From assembly GCF_024699965.1 (NCBI RefSeq), contig NZ_JAJOMZ010000004.1:496001-560000 (forward strand): 64,000 nt of DNA, in the 5' to 3' direction. Numbering within the stretch: position 1 is the stretch's first letter; every line of letters begins with the position of its first letter. Origin of the DNA: Flavobacterium sp. J372 (lineage in GTDB: Bacteria > Bacteroidota > Bacteroidia > Flavobacteriales > Flavobacteriaceae). This document shows, one piece after another, positions 45,859-55,700 of this stretch. The notes beneath the pieces were generated by a model. The model was not told the origin of the DNA, did no database searches, and saw only the letters and a list, made by a program, of their open reading frames with translations. The position numbers were made by a program, and so were the translations under genes.

Positions 45859-48144
45859 CTTACATGAGTCAGGCTAGCTTTAAACAAACGCAGCTCTCCC
45901 CAGGTAAATTCATCACCAACCTTTTCCTTTAGATTTCCGAGAGTTTCCTCGGCATAACCCTCAAAAGCTGCAGACAGCGTGGCTATCTTATCTTTTGGAA
46001 GTACATCTTCAATCTTAATCTTTTCTGTTTCAACTAATTTTGCAAGATGGCCTTCAATGGTTGTGGCTGTCAGCTTCCGGGTATTAGCAATATCGGTTAT
46101 TGACATTTTTTGCTGCCAGAGCTCAAAGGTTTCGTCATAGGTTGATTTCTTTGGTTCAGCGGTAGTTTTTTTCTTCTTGGGTTTATAGCGTTCATACACG
46201 TGTTCTTCAACGCCGTCTTCTAACAGATTGCCATTGTCTTTTGCCGATTTGCGAATATCTGCCAACTTATCTGCTCTATAGTTCTGTATCTCATATGATG
46301 TAAGGTTCTCTTTTTGGATGGGCTTCTCCTCCATCACGGCTTCCATCAGTAGTTTTGCCCTCATCAGCCTGATTACTGAGGCTGTCTGCATTTCTTCAAG
46401 CTCGCTGAGCTCCTCAAAAAACTGCTTTGCTTTTTTCAGGCGCTTCACCTCTTCCATCATGTTAAGCAGCTGCTGTACAAGGTTGTCCATCACCGGAAAG
46501 AAGTAATTATACGCTGCATCTGTACGCTCCTTTACAAATGCCAGGTCAACGTGCTCTGCTGCAAATAAACGTTGCAGCTGCTTGCGGAATTTATCTGCTG
46601 CATCCATCATGCTGTACATCCTGTCCGTTTGATGGTGCGCCCATTTGCGGTGCGGAGTCTTAACTGCCTTCGGCCCTTCACTTGCGTAGCTCGCCTTGTG
46701 GCTTTGCCAGGCCGTGGCCAGCTCATTCCATTCAAAACTGTTTATCAGGTAGTTGCCTATGAAATTCAGCGTCTCTGCCTTTAGCGAATGTTCAAGCTCC
46801 TTCTCTTTTGCCTTGCCCTTGGCGTAGCCAATCACATCGGCGTCTATACTGATGCCATTCATTTGCAGCGGAGAAAGCAGTACGAGCCCCTGTAACGAGC
46901 GTAAACGGGAAAGAGCAACATAGGCCTGCCCCGGCGCAAAAACGCCTGATACGTCAAGCACAGCTTTGTCAAACGTTAGTCCCTGGCTTTTGTGTACGGT
47001 GATGGCCCATGCCAGCTTTAACGGGTAATGTACAAACGTACCCAAAACCTCTTCAGTAATCTCTTTTGAAAGTTCGTCGACTTTATACCGAAGGTTTTTC
47101 CATTCATACTTTTCAGCCTCGATGGTCACATTTTCTTCTGGGAAATGCACCAGCACTTCTTCGTCTGAAAGTGATTTTATAACGCCAATCTTTCCGTTGA
47201 AATATCGCTTTTCAGGCGAAAGATCATTCTTAATAAACATCACCTGCGCGCCCACCTTCAGCTTCAGTTCACCATCTACGGGATATATCTTTTCAGGGAA
47301 ATCATCTACAATTTCAGGCTTGTATACAAAGGTTTCGCCTTTAATATCTTCAAGGGCAGTAGTGTTTATTGTATCGGCTTTTGAATTATGAGTAGTAAGG
47401 GTAATATATCCTGTATGCTCTTGTGCATTAAACCCGGGCTTTACAAAAGCATTCAGCAGCTTCACATCATCCTGCGTTACTACATTGTTACGCAGGTTGT
47501 TAAGCACACCAATAAATTCAGTATCAGTCTGCCTGTAAATTTTGGAAAGCTCAATGTACAGCGGCGGATTTTGCTGCACTACATGCGAATGAAAGAAGAA
47601 CATTCCCTTATAATACTGCTTCAGCACGGCCCATTCTTCCTGTTTTACAACCGGCGGAAGCTGAAGGAGGTCGCCTATAAAAAAGCACCTGTACGCCGCC
47701 AAAAGGTTTCGCTATGTGCCTCACGCTGCGCAGCATAAAATCAATGGCATCAAGTAAATCGGCCCGCAGCATACTCACCTCATCAATCACCAGCAGCTCC
47801 AGGTTTTTTATCACAGCCAGCTTTTCGCCACGCATTTTAAAATGGTGCTTCAGCGTTTCACGGGTTTCAAACTTTAGGGATTCTGAGAAATAGGGCAAGT
47901 GGCCAAAGTCGGGAACGAATGCTGCAAATGGCAGCTGAAACATACTATGAATAGTGACCCCGCCAGCATTAAGCGCAGCTATTCCTGTAGGCGCTACAAC
48001 AACTGTATTTTTATGTGTGGTACGGATAATCTCCCGCAATAAAGTTGTCTTTCCTGTACCTGCCTTCCCGGTTAAGAAAATTGAGCGGTTGGTCTGGTTT
48101 ATGAACTTCAGGGTATAATCGGCTGCTGTAGATAGGCTTTGCAT
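45855..48144 (-). CDS. PIF1/RecD-like helicase with C-terminal helix-turn-helix (frame broken at 47679-47684)
   Basis: Read as one gene it encodes about 762 residues. The N-terminal ATPase has Walker A FLTGKAGTGKTTLLREI and Walker B LLVIDEVSMLRADLLDAID; then, after the break, FIGDLLQLPPVVKQEEW, KVGAQVMFIKNDLSPEKRYF, and the SF1B motif AWAITVHKSQGLTFDKAVLD with QAYVALSRLRSL. The rest is a helical linker and a C-terminal helix-turn-helix (MSITDIANTRKLTATTIEGH) as in RQC-type HTH_40 domains. The two frames meet at a run of six A on the plus strand; five would give GGVQVLFIGDLLQL. The protein unwinds nucleic acid; its biological role is not defined. Confidence 0.85.
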
Positions 48145-48202
48145 TTGGCGAATATTAAGCCGTGAAGGTAAGAAAATATTCTTAATCCAAATTAATGGAT
48201 AT

Positions 48203-48225
48203 AAAAAAACTCCCTTTCGGGAGTT
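48203..48225 (-). terminator. Terminator after the OmpH-like gene
   Basis: AACTCCC (48209-48215) pairs with GGGAGTT (48219-48225). On the minus strand it is followed by TTTTTT. Confidence 0.75.
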
Positions 48226-48230
48226 AACTA

Positions 48231-48809
48231 TTATTCAGCTTTCTTAGCTTCGTCTTTTTTATCATCCTTAGCTTCAGGCTTGTACTTATCGTTAAGTTCT
48301 TTAAGGATCTTATCAGTGATATCGTACTCATCTTTTGCATACAAAACTGTTGCAGCATCACCGGTACCGTAAATGTACTCGTAGCCGTTTTTCTTGCCGT
48401 AATCCTTTATGTGTTTCTTAATCTGCTTTACAAGTGTATCCATCTCACTGCCACTTTCTTTTTGAAGCTGCTGCAGCATAGTTTGCTGCATAACCGCAAG
48501 CTCCTGCTCACGCTTCTGCAGTTCCTGGCCTTTCAGCTGCGCCCACTCCGGCCCCTTAGCTTGGGCTTCTCTGCGGAAACTGGCAGCATCAAGCTTCCAT
48601 TGCTGTGCCTTGCCCTCAAGCTCGCGGCCCATTTCTTCCGACTTTACTTTGTATTTTGATTCAATGTCTTTGGCTGCCTGGTATTCGTCAAGAAGTTTAG
48701 CGGTGTCAACATAAGCTGTTTTAGCTCCCTCACCGGTGCTTGCTGTTTCAGTTTTATTACATGCAATCATTGCAAGAGCACAGCCTAATATCAATAATGA
48801 TTTTTTCAT
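48231..48809 (-). CDS. OmpH/Skp-family lipoprotein
   Basis: A 192-residue lipoprotein (MKKSLLILGCALAMIACNKT, Cys17). The OmpH/Skp-type fold has an N-terminal strand AYVDTAKLLDEYQAAKDIES, a long coiled coil of Gln, Glu and Lys, and a closing strand YIYGTGDAATVLYAKDEYDI, with a Lys/Asp-rich tail. Skp-type chaperones hold unfolded outer-membrane proteins in the periplasm. The lipid anchor differs from soluble Skp. It is transcribed alone, ahead of the helicase. Confidence 0.88.
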   Translation of the reverse strand: MKKSLLILGCALAMIACNKTETASTGEGAKTAYVDTAKLLDEYQAAKDIESKYKVKSEEMGRELEGKAQQWKLDAASFRREAQAKGPEWAQLKGQELQKREQELAVMQQTMLQQLQKESGSEMDTLVKQIKKHIKDYGKKNGYEYIYGTGDAATVLYAKDEYDITDKILKELNDKYKPEAKDDKKDEAKKAE

Positions 48810-49057
48810 TGTTCGTTTTCCGTTTTAAAAAATTTCGGTAAAAGTAGTAATAAGTTATAAAGTACCAAAGCAACATTTTTGGCTGGAAACCATGCTAAAG
48901 GCAACAATAAGATTTATTTATAATTTCAGGAATTGTCATAATCTCTTTCTTTAAAAACCGGCTTTAAATAATGCGCTATGCCACACAAACAAATTTTCGC
49001 GATATAACCACAGGCACAAGCACGCAAAAACGGCTTAAATCGCTTTATTTTGATTTT
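48810..49057. other. Intergenic region between OmpH-like and methyltransferase genes
   Basis: About 250 bp of AT-rich sequence with no ORF. Near the methyltransferase stop, AAAACGG (49025-49031) could pair with CCGTTTT over a long loop as a weak terminator. No clear promoter consensus for the OmpH-like gene was found. Confidence 0.4.
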
Positions 49058-49897
49058 CTACCGTTTTAAGACGTAAATATGCGATGAATACTCTCCTGAC
49101 GACATTCCTTTCATGTTCGAGCGCAATCCTGTGATAAATCCCTTCACAAAACTCATTTTTCCGGTTTTATATTTTTCTGAAAGCAGACTCACATAAAAAC
49201 TGTCAAAGTTCATAGGGAGGATTTTAACCAACTTTATATCCTGCACACCAAATAGTTTTTCAATTGCAGTTTTAGAAAAATGCCATAAGTGCCTCGGTAC
49301 ATCATAGGCTGCCCAATAAGCACCGTAATAGTTGGCGTCAAATGATTTAAAATTAGGCACAGCAATAACGATGTGGCCTCCGGGTTTTACAAGGCGCTTT
49401 AGCTCTGTAATCTGCTTCTCCACATCCGGCACATGTTCCAGCACATGCCACATTGTAATAATGTCAAAAGTACCTTCTGAAAGATCAGCGGTATCATCAA
49501 CTAAATGTACACCTTTAGATTTAGCGATAGCCCTGGCTTTTTCACTGGGTTCAAAGCCAGTTACTGTCCACCCGCTCTTTTGAGCTTCATTCGCAAAATC
49601 CCCTGTACCGGCACCAATATCCAGCAAATTGCCTTTTGAACCTGTAAGCCCGGTAATGAGCTTTACCTTATCCCGAAGCGCTTTTTGCTTCACCGCATGG
49701 TAAAGTTTTTCAAACAACGAACGCTTGCTGTCAGTGTGTGAAATATAATCTTCACTTTCATAATACCTACCCAAATTTTGAATAGACGGCTGAGGTGCGG
49801 TTCTTAAAAGCTGTAATTCCGGATCAAGAAGGAGTTCAAACTCTTCTCCCGAAACGGAATGGTCTTTTACTTTAAGATAAGAGATAGTAAAATTCAT
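49058..49897 (-). CDS. Class I SAM-dependent methyltransferase
   Basis: A 279-residue enzyme with motif I NLLDIGAGTGDFANEAQKSG, the acidic end of strand 2 (TGFEPSEKARAIAKSKGV), motif II FDIITMWHVLEHVPDVEKQI and RLVKPGGHIVIAVPNFKSFD. A C-terminal region YWAAYDVPRHLWHFSKTAIE is shared with methyltransferases of the UbiG/glycan type. Substrate unknown. Its ATG overlaps the preceding lipoprotein stop by one base. It is the last gene of the DUF4175-ybeY-mnmG operon. Confidence 0.88.
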   Translation of the reverse strand: MNFTISYLKVKDHSVSGEEFELLLDPELQLLRTAPQPSIQNLGRYYESEDYISHTDSKRSLFEKLYHAVKQKALRDKVKLITGLTGSKGNLLDIGAGTGDFANEAQKSGWTVTGFEPSEKARAIAKSKGVHLVDDTADLSEGTFDIITMWHVLEHVPDVEKQITELKRLVKPGGHIVIAVPNFKSFDANYYGAYWAAYDVPRHLWHFSKTAIEKLFGVQDIKLVKILPMNFDSFYVSLLSEKYKTGKMSFVKGFITGLRSNMKGMSSGEYSSHIYVLKR

Positions 49898-50418
49898 TAA
49901 CTGTTATTATAATCCTTAACGAGATTGCGCAGATAGTTTATAACGATATTCTTGTAAAGCGAATTTTCAGCAAGTGCATCATTGTTATAATCGTCAACGA
50001 CAGAAACTGCGATAAAACGCGCCTTGCTGCCGATGATATTTGTGTCAGCCTCTACATTTGAAACCATGAACTGCCCTGTGTCAAAATACTTTTCAAGTTC
50101 AGCATTTTCGTAGATGTATACTTTAAAGCGGGTATCTTGAAGCGTTACATTATACTCCACATCAACATAGCTGCCTGAACGATATTTATCACCTACAAAC
50201 TGGTTGAAAGGAATCTTACGCTGGTTATTTTCAAAGATGTATGCTGTTAGTCCTTTTTCATGCCCCAATACCTGCTTGCCATTCGGCATCAATATGTATT
50301 CATTTATCTCGACTGTATGGCGAGGTGTAATGCATGAAGCAAAAAAAGCAAATGCAAAAATCACTGCAAACGCTTTAAATTTAAGGCTTTTTGTAAAAGG
50401 TTTCACGTGGAACATCAT
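49897..50418 (-). CDS. Hypothetical lipoprotein in the mnmG operon
   Basis: A 173-residue lipoprotein with signal KFKAFAVIFAFAFFASCITP. The mature part is rich in aromatic and charged residues (MPNGKQVLGHEKGLTAYIFE, then YVDVEYNVTLQDTRFKVYIY) and ends VINYLRNLVKDYNNS. No family is recognised. Its ATG overlaps the mnmG stop by one base. Codons 2-6 (MFHVK) are written by a parS-like palindrome, so the first residues may be dictated by that site and not by protein function. Confidence 0.75.
   Translation of the reverse strand: MMFHVKPFTKSLKFKAFAVIFAFAFFASCITPRHTVEINEYILMPNGKQVLGHEKGLTAYIFENNQRKIPFNQFVGDKYRSGSYVDVEYNVTLQDTRFKVYIYENAELEKYFDTGQFMVSNVEADTNIIGSKARFIAVSVVDDYNNDALAENSLYKNIVINYLRNLVKDYNNS
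50399..50414. promoter_or_regulatory. parS-like palindrome, copy 1
   Basis: GGTTTCACGTGGAACA differs slightly from the perfect palindrome. It lies in the start of the lipoprotein gene and resembles the ParB-binding consensus TGTTTCACGTGAAACA. Confidence 0.6.
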
Positions 50419-52289
50419 TATCTACCCATGTGAATTAATAACACAGAAACATCACTTGGTGATACCCCGCTAATGCGTGATGCCTGTGAAATGGTTACGG
50501 GACGAATCTTTTTCATCTTCTCCTTAGCTTCATAGGACAGCGATTTTACCCTGTCATAATCAAAATCTGAAGGGATTTTTACGTCCTCGAGCCTGTTAAG
50601 CTTGTCAGCATTGTTCTTTTCTTTTTCGATGTATCCAGAATACTTAACCTGTATCTCTGCCTGCTCTACAACTTCATTGTCCAGATTATGTTCAGCAATA
50701 TATTCACGCACTTTCTCAAACTTTAGTATATCTTCTGATTCAATCTGTGGACGGGAGAATAACTTAAACATTTTCTCCGGTTGCGTGATAAGTGATGACT
50801 CTTTTTCCTCAAGTACAGGGTTAGCATCAGCAGGTGTTGCACTCGTTTCCTTAAAGAAATTTACAAACGCATCGCTTTCATCGCGCTTCTTCTCCATACG
50901 GCGCATACGTGTTTCATCAGCCAGCCCAATTTCATAAGACATTGGTGTAAGCCTGAAATCGGCATTATCCTGACGCAATAGCGTGCGGTACTCTGCACGC
51001 GAGGTGAACATCCTGTATGGCTCTTCTGTACCTTTAGTAATAAGGTCATCAATCAAAACGCCGATATACGCTTCATTACGTTTGAGAATAAGCGGGTCGT
51101 TACCTTGTACTTTTAAGCTCGCATTTATACCAGCCATTAAACCTTGTGAAGCAGCTTCTTCATATCCTGTAGTGCCGTTTATCTGCCCTGCGAAATATAA
51201 TCCCTCTACCAGCTTTGTTTCAAGCGTGTGCTTAAGCTGTGTGGGCGGGAAATAATCGTATTCAATAGCATACCCCGGACGGAAGAACTTCACATTTTCA
51301 AACCCGGCTACTGAACGAAGTGCATTAAACTGCACCTCTTCCGGGAGTGATGTAGAGAAGCCGTTTACGTATACTTCGACAGTATCCCAACCCTCCGGCT
51401 CCACAAAAAGCTGGTGCCTGTCTTTATCCGCAAAGCGGTTTATCTTATCTTCGATAGAAGGGCAATAACGTGGGCCAAGGCTCTTGATTCGCCCGTTAAA
51501 CATAGGCGAGCGGTCAAAACCCTCTCGTAACTGGTCGTGCACTTGCTCCGATGTATAGGTCATCCAGCATGAGCGTTGCTTTGTCAAAGGCTTAGTAGAT
51601 TCGAGATATGAAAATTTAGACGGATTTTCATCGCCCGGCTGCTCAATCATTTTAGAATAATCAAGTGAGCGGCCATCTACTCTTGGAGGTGTTCCTGTCT
51701 TCATCCTGCCTGAGGTAAACCCGGCACGGACTAAATCTTCAGTAATGCCGTAAGCAGCACCCTCTCCTGCCCTGCCGCCACCGAATTGCTTTTCACCGAT
51801 ATGTATCAGCCCATTAAGGAAAGTACCATTAGTAAGCACAACAGATTTGGCTTTTATCTCAATCCCTAAAGATGTCCGTATGCCTTTTATCTTACCATCT
51901 TCAATGATAACACCTGCCACCATTTCCTGGTAGAAGTCAAGATTTGGGGTACGCTCCAGCATAAGCCTCCATTCTTCCGCGAAGCGCATACGGTCGCTCT
52001 GCACACGTGGGCTCCACATAGCAGGGCCTTTTGATTTATTCAGCATCTTGAACTGTATAGCCGTCTTGTCACTAACAATTCCGCTATATCCGCCAAGCGC
52101 ATCAATTTCACGCACAATCTGTCCTTTTGCAATACCACCCATAGCAGGGTTACAGGACATTTGCGCTATGTTTTGAAGGCTCATGGTAACTAGCAAGGTT
52201 TTAGAGCCCATGTTCGCAGCAGCAGCAGCAGCCTCGCTACCCGCGTGGCCAGCTCCTACTACAATAACATCATATACTTCGTTAAACAT
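50418..52289 (-). CDS. mnmG: tRNA uridine-5-carboxymethylaminomethyl modification enzyme MnmG (GidA)
   Basis: A 623-residue FAD enzyme that with MnmE modifies U34 of certain tRNAs. The start is placed at ATG 52289 (MFNEVYDVIVVGAGHAGSEA), the usual family start. An in-frame ATG 48 bp upstream would place a parS-like palindrome inside the coding region. Visible are the FAD-binding GAGHAG, the catalytic-region NIAQMSCNPAMGGIAKGQIV, GTPPRVDGRSLDYSKM and GLYFAGQINGTTGYEEAASQ. The C-terminal helical domain ends RISGVSPSDVSVLLIHMGR. Confidence 0.96.
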   Translation of the reverse strand: MFNEVYDVIVVGAGHAGSEAAAAAANMGSKTLLVTMSLQNIAQMSCNPAMGGIAKGQIVREIDALGGYSGIVSDKTAIQFKMLNKSKGPAMWSPRVQSDRMRFAEEWRLMLERTPNLDFYQEMVAGVIIEDGKIKGIRTSLGIEIKAKSVVLTNGTFLNGLIHIGEKQFGGGRAGEGAAYGITEDLVRAGFTSGRMKTGTPPRVDGRSLDYSKMIEQPGDENPSKFSYLESTKPLTKQRSCWMTYTSEQVHDQLREGFDRSPMFNGRIKSLGPRYCPSIEDKINRFADKDRHQLFVEPEGWDTVEVYVNGFSTSLPEEVQFNALRSVAGFENVKFFRPGYAIEYDYFPPTQLKHTLETKLVEGLYFAGQINGTTGYEEAASQGLMAGINASLKVQGNDPLILKRNEAYIGVLIDDLITKGTEEPYRMFTSRAEYRTLLRQDNADFRLTPMSYEIGLADETRMRRMEKKRDESDAFVNFFKETSATPADANPVLEEKESSLITQPEKMFKLFSRPQIESEDILKFEKVREYIAEHNLDNEVVEQAEIQVKYSGYIEKEKNNADKLNRLEDVKIPSDFDYDRVKSLSYEAKEKMKKIRPVTISQASRISGVSPSDVSVLLIHMGR

Positions 52290-52298
52290 TTTACTTGT

Positions 52299-52312
52299 GT
52301 TCCACGTGGAAC
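52299..52312. promoter_or_regulatory. parS-like palindrome, copy 2
   Basis: GTTCCACGTGGAAC is a perfect 14-bp palindrome in the ybeY-mnmG spacer, ten bases before the mnmG ATG. Confidence 0.65.
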
Positions 52313-52340
52313 GTTTAGTTATTTCAGCTTCATTCAATCA

Positions 52341-52760
52341 CTACTGTTCCACGTGGAACATAGCAATTTTTTCCTCTTCTTTATTTCGCATCAGCTGTTC
52401 GTCAGCTTCTGTCTTGTCTTTGTAACCACAGTAGTGCAAAACGCCATGCGCCATTACACGTCGCAATTCTTCTTCAAATGCAACGTTGAAATCAACCGCA
52501 TTATCCTTAACCCGTTCAACCGAAATGAAGATGTCACCACCTATTTCATTACCCACTGTATAATCAAAACTAATGATATCCGTCAGCGTGTCGTGGTCGA
52601 GATAATGCTTGTTTATTTCAAGAAGATAATCGTCATCACAAAAAATATAGCTAATTTCACCTTCTTTTTTCCCTTCAGAGGCTATTACTTCTGATAGCCA
52701 TTGCTCGTAGCGTGCCTCGTTATCTAACTCAAATTCGGTCTCGTAATTAAAACTAATCAT
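52341..52760 (-). CDS. ybeY: Endoribonuclease YbeY (rRNA maturation factor)
   Basis: A 139-residue metallo-RNase needed for 16S rRNA 3' maturation and ribosome quality control. The zinc site lies in MAHGVLHYCGYKDKTEADEQ: His105 and His109 are present, but the third position, usually His in GYDH, is Asp115, a form common in this phylum. LEINKHYLDHDTLTDIISFD is also typical. The C-terminal MFHVEQ is written by a parS-like palindrome. It overlaps DUF4175 by eight bases and is followed by mnmG. Confidence 0.94.
   Translation of the reverse strand: MISFNYETEFELDNEARYEQWLSEVIASEGKKEGEISYIFCDDDYLLEINKHYLDHDTLTDIISFDYTVGNEIGGDIFISVERVKDNAVDFNVAFEEELRRVMAHGVLHYCGYKDKTEADEQLMRNKEEEKIAMFHVEQ
52345..52360. 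promoter_or_regulatory. parS-like palindrome, copy 3
   Basis: TGTTCCACGTGGAACA is a perfect 16-bp palindrome in the last codons of ybeY, 33 bp from copy 2. Confidence 0.65.
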
Positions 52761-55700
52761 TCTTCTTAAAGTAGGTTTGCACCCTCTGGTTAAAATTAGG
52801 GCGCAAAGGTAGTGCTTGCCTGTTTAATATTTCAACACTATTCAAATATTCTTTCAGCGCCTCAGGCAGTTGATTATTCGTATTATTAAACTCTTTTTTG
52901 TTGGTCTGGCTCTGGCGCTTGTTCTCTTCGCCCTGCTGCTGTATGGCGCGGTCAAGCTTTAATAGCTCATGCTTTAGGTTTTGCATGCGTTGCAGCGTCT
53001 CATTTTTAAAGCCTTTATTCAGCAATTGCTTTTCTATATCTTTCATTTGCTTTAAGGCATTCTGCCCATTGCCGCCCATGCCCTGCTTCTCAAGCGCTTT
53101 TTGCAACTGCTCGCGCAGGCGTTGCTGTTCCTTATAAATCTCCAGTAACTCTCCTGCCTCACCTTCGCCACCCTCACCATTTTCACCTTCCTGTCCGCCT
53201 TTTTTACCGCCTTTATCGCCCTTCTCACCGTCTTTACCTTGCTTGTCGGGTTCTTCGCCACCTTCTTTACCTCCTTTTTTCATGCCTTTTTGCATCTTTT
53301 CAGCAAGGCCTTCCTGTTTCTTAATTATATCAGGCAACTGCATGCCTTCACCCTGTCCTTGTCCCGGCTTAGGTTTACCGCCACCGGAACTCTGCATCTG
53401 CAGCTGGTTCTGCATATTGTTGAGCGCATCACTTAAAAAGTCGGCAAGCTTGTTGGCTGATGTAATGGCATACTGCTGGTTACTTACACCGCGATTAACA
53501 ATATTCTCGGCAAGGTCAGCCAACGCTTTGTCTACGTAATAATGCACATTGCCGACCTCTTTGGTTATCTCATCGCCGATTTTTGGGTTGCGCAGCGACA
53601 TTGCAAACAGGCTGTCATCCACATGGCGGAACTGCTGCTTTAAATCCTGCTGCCTTTTTAGGTAAGAACCATACGCCGCAGTACGCCCGTTTGACGATTT
53701 GAAGTTATCCATAACATCTTCCTGTGAGAACGAATATGCCAGCAGGTTATCCAGTATCTGACGAAGCATTTTTACATCTTCCTGCAACTGCTCCATCTCG
53801 CCCCCTGCCATCATCTCCATCATCTTCTGGCCCATTTTTTTCATTTTCTGGGCAGCTGACTTTTGCTTAGGTTTGGCTTTCTGTGCCTTCTGGTCTTTAT
53901 CTGCATTCTGCTTTTGGAGTTCTTCCGAAGCTTTCTGCATATCCTCCTCAATCTTTTGCTCCTCCTGCTTATCGGCAGGTATATCCATCGGCTTCTTAAG
54001 TTCCTCGTTCTGTTTCTCCAGTTCGCGCATTTCTTCCTGAAGTTTGTCAAACTCCTTATTTATCTCGTCCTGCTTTTGCGCATTGTTTTCTTTACTTTCG
54101 CTGAGCTTGTCTTCCTTGTCGCCAAGCTTATTAAGCTTGTCGGCAATCTGCTCCGCCTTCTTTTCAACATAAAAACGTTTTGTAAGTTCTACCAGCTGCT
54201 CAAGGCTCTTAGTTTGGTTCTTTGCCTTTTGCTTAAACTGGTCAATCTTGTCAAACAGTTCCTCCTCTTTAAGTTTATTAGTAAGTTCTTTCAGCTCGTC
54301 CAGCAGTTTTTGGTTCTTTTCAGCTTCCTTCTCATTCTTCTCAAGGCGCTTCATCAGCTCCTCCTTCATCTCGTCTTTCTTTTCAGGATTGAATTGCTCC
54401 AGGTTATCCTGAAGCTTCTTTGAGAACTCCTTCATCATCTCATCCTGCTGTTTTTGGCGGTTAATGAAATCCTGAACTTTCTTTTGGTCTTTAAAGTCGA
54501 GGTTGGTTTTCTCCTTACCCATTTTCTGCAGCTTGTCGAGTTCCTGAAGTTGTTTGTCCTGGTTCTTAATAGATTTCTCCAGGTTGTTGATGTTGCTGTT
54601 CTGGTCCTGAAGCACCTGTTCCTGCTGCTCGTCCTGTGTTAGCTCCCTGTGAGAGAAAACCGATGACCTTGCACTCTTATACCCATGTGCCGCGTCATTG
54701 TCAAACACTTCAAAGTAATATTCATAGGCTACGCCTCCCTGCAGGTTGAGCCCGTTGGGGAAGGTGTAATAAAACCTGTCCACCGCGTCTTTTTTAACCG
54801 GCAGTGTTCCACGTTTGGCAGCGTTCGGATTATCCTTAGGGTAATACACTACCTGCAGTTTTGTAAGCCCGTAATCATCGCTCACCTCGCCCAGCATTAT
54901 CTCACGCTTCAGCTTCAGGCTGTCGGGCGCCGCGGAAACAGATATTGTAGGGTACTGATCTTTGATAGTTGTGATCTGGTATTGCAGCTTTTCATGGTGT
55001 TTTACTTTACTATTTGATGTAAGAACCTGGTATTCTGTATTTTGAGTAATATTTTTACTATAGCTGAAGACATTTTCATTCGCATTAAATGCTGAAACAC
55101 TGCCATTTGACACCCACTCGATGCTATTTGTAGCGAGGGCATTTACCTTCCAGGTTACTTTAGTGCCTTCCGGTACGACAGCGTTTCCAGTTCCACGAAC
55201 AACTTCAGCCTTCTTGCCGAGGTAGCCAGGGAATTGCAGTGTCATTTCAAAATTAGCGATGGTAGGCACGGCCACAACATTCAGTTCGTACGGGCGGGAT
55301 GTTACACTATTTGCCTGGAGTGTAAAGGCAATATCTTTGGTTGGCTTTTCAAAACGATAACGGAAAACACCCGGACTCACAGGCTCAAGGAAATAGTTCT
55401 CTTCGCCAATGGTAATCGTGGCATTCTCGGGGACTATCCTTCCCTGCGTTTTTACTTCCAGTACAAAGTCGGTTTCCTGTTGGGCAATGAGAGAATTATT
55501 CAATACCACAAACTCAAACGGTGCCGGTGGCGCGTAATGCTTCTCATAATTCACCACACGGGTAAAGCTTGATGAAATAACCGACCCGTTTCCGCTTATC
55601 AGGAAAAATAATATCAACAGCAAAGGCACAGCCGCATACGGCACATACTTCATGTTCTTTTTAAAGTTCACCGCATTGGTAAAAGGTATCGGCTGCAGGG

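Noticed and set aside
53863..54423. Leu-rich plus-strand open frame opposite DUF4175
   Set aside because: Leu/Phe-rich frames arise automatically opposite Lys/Glu-rich coiled-coil coding sequence.
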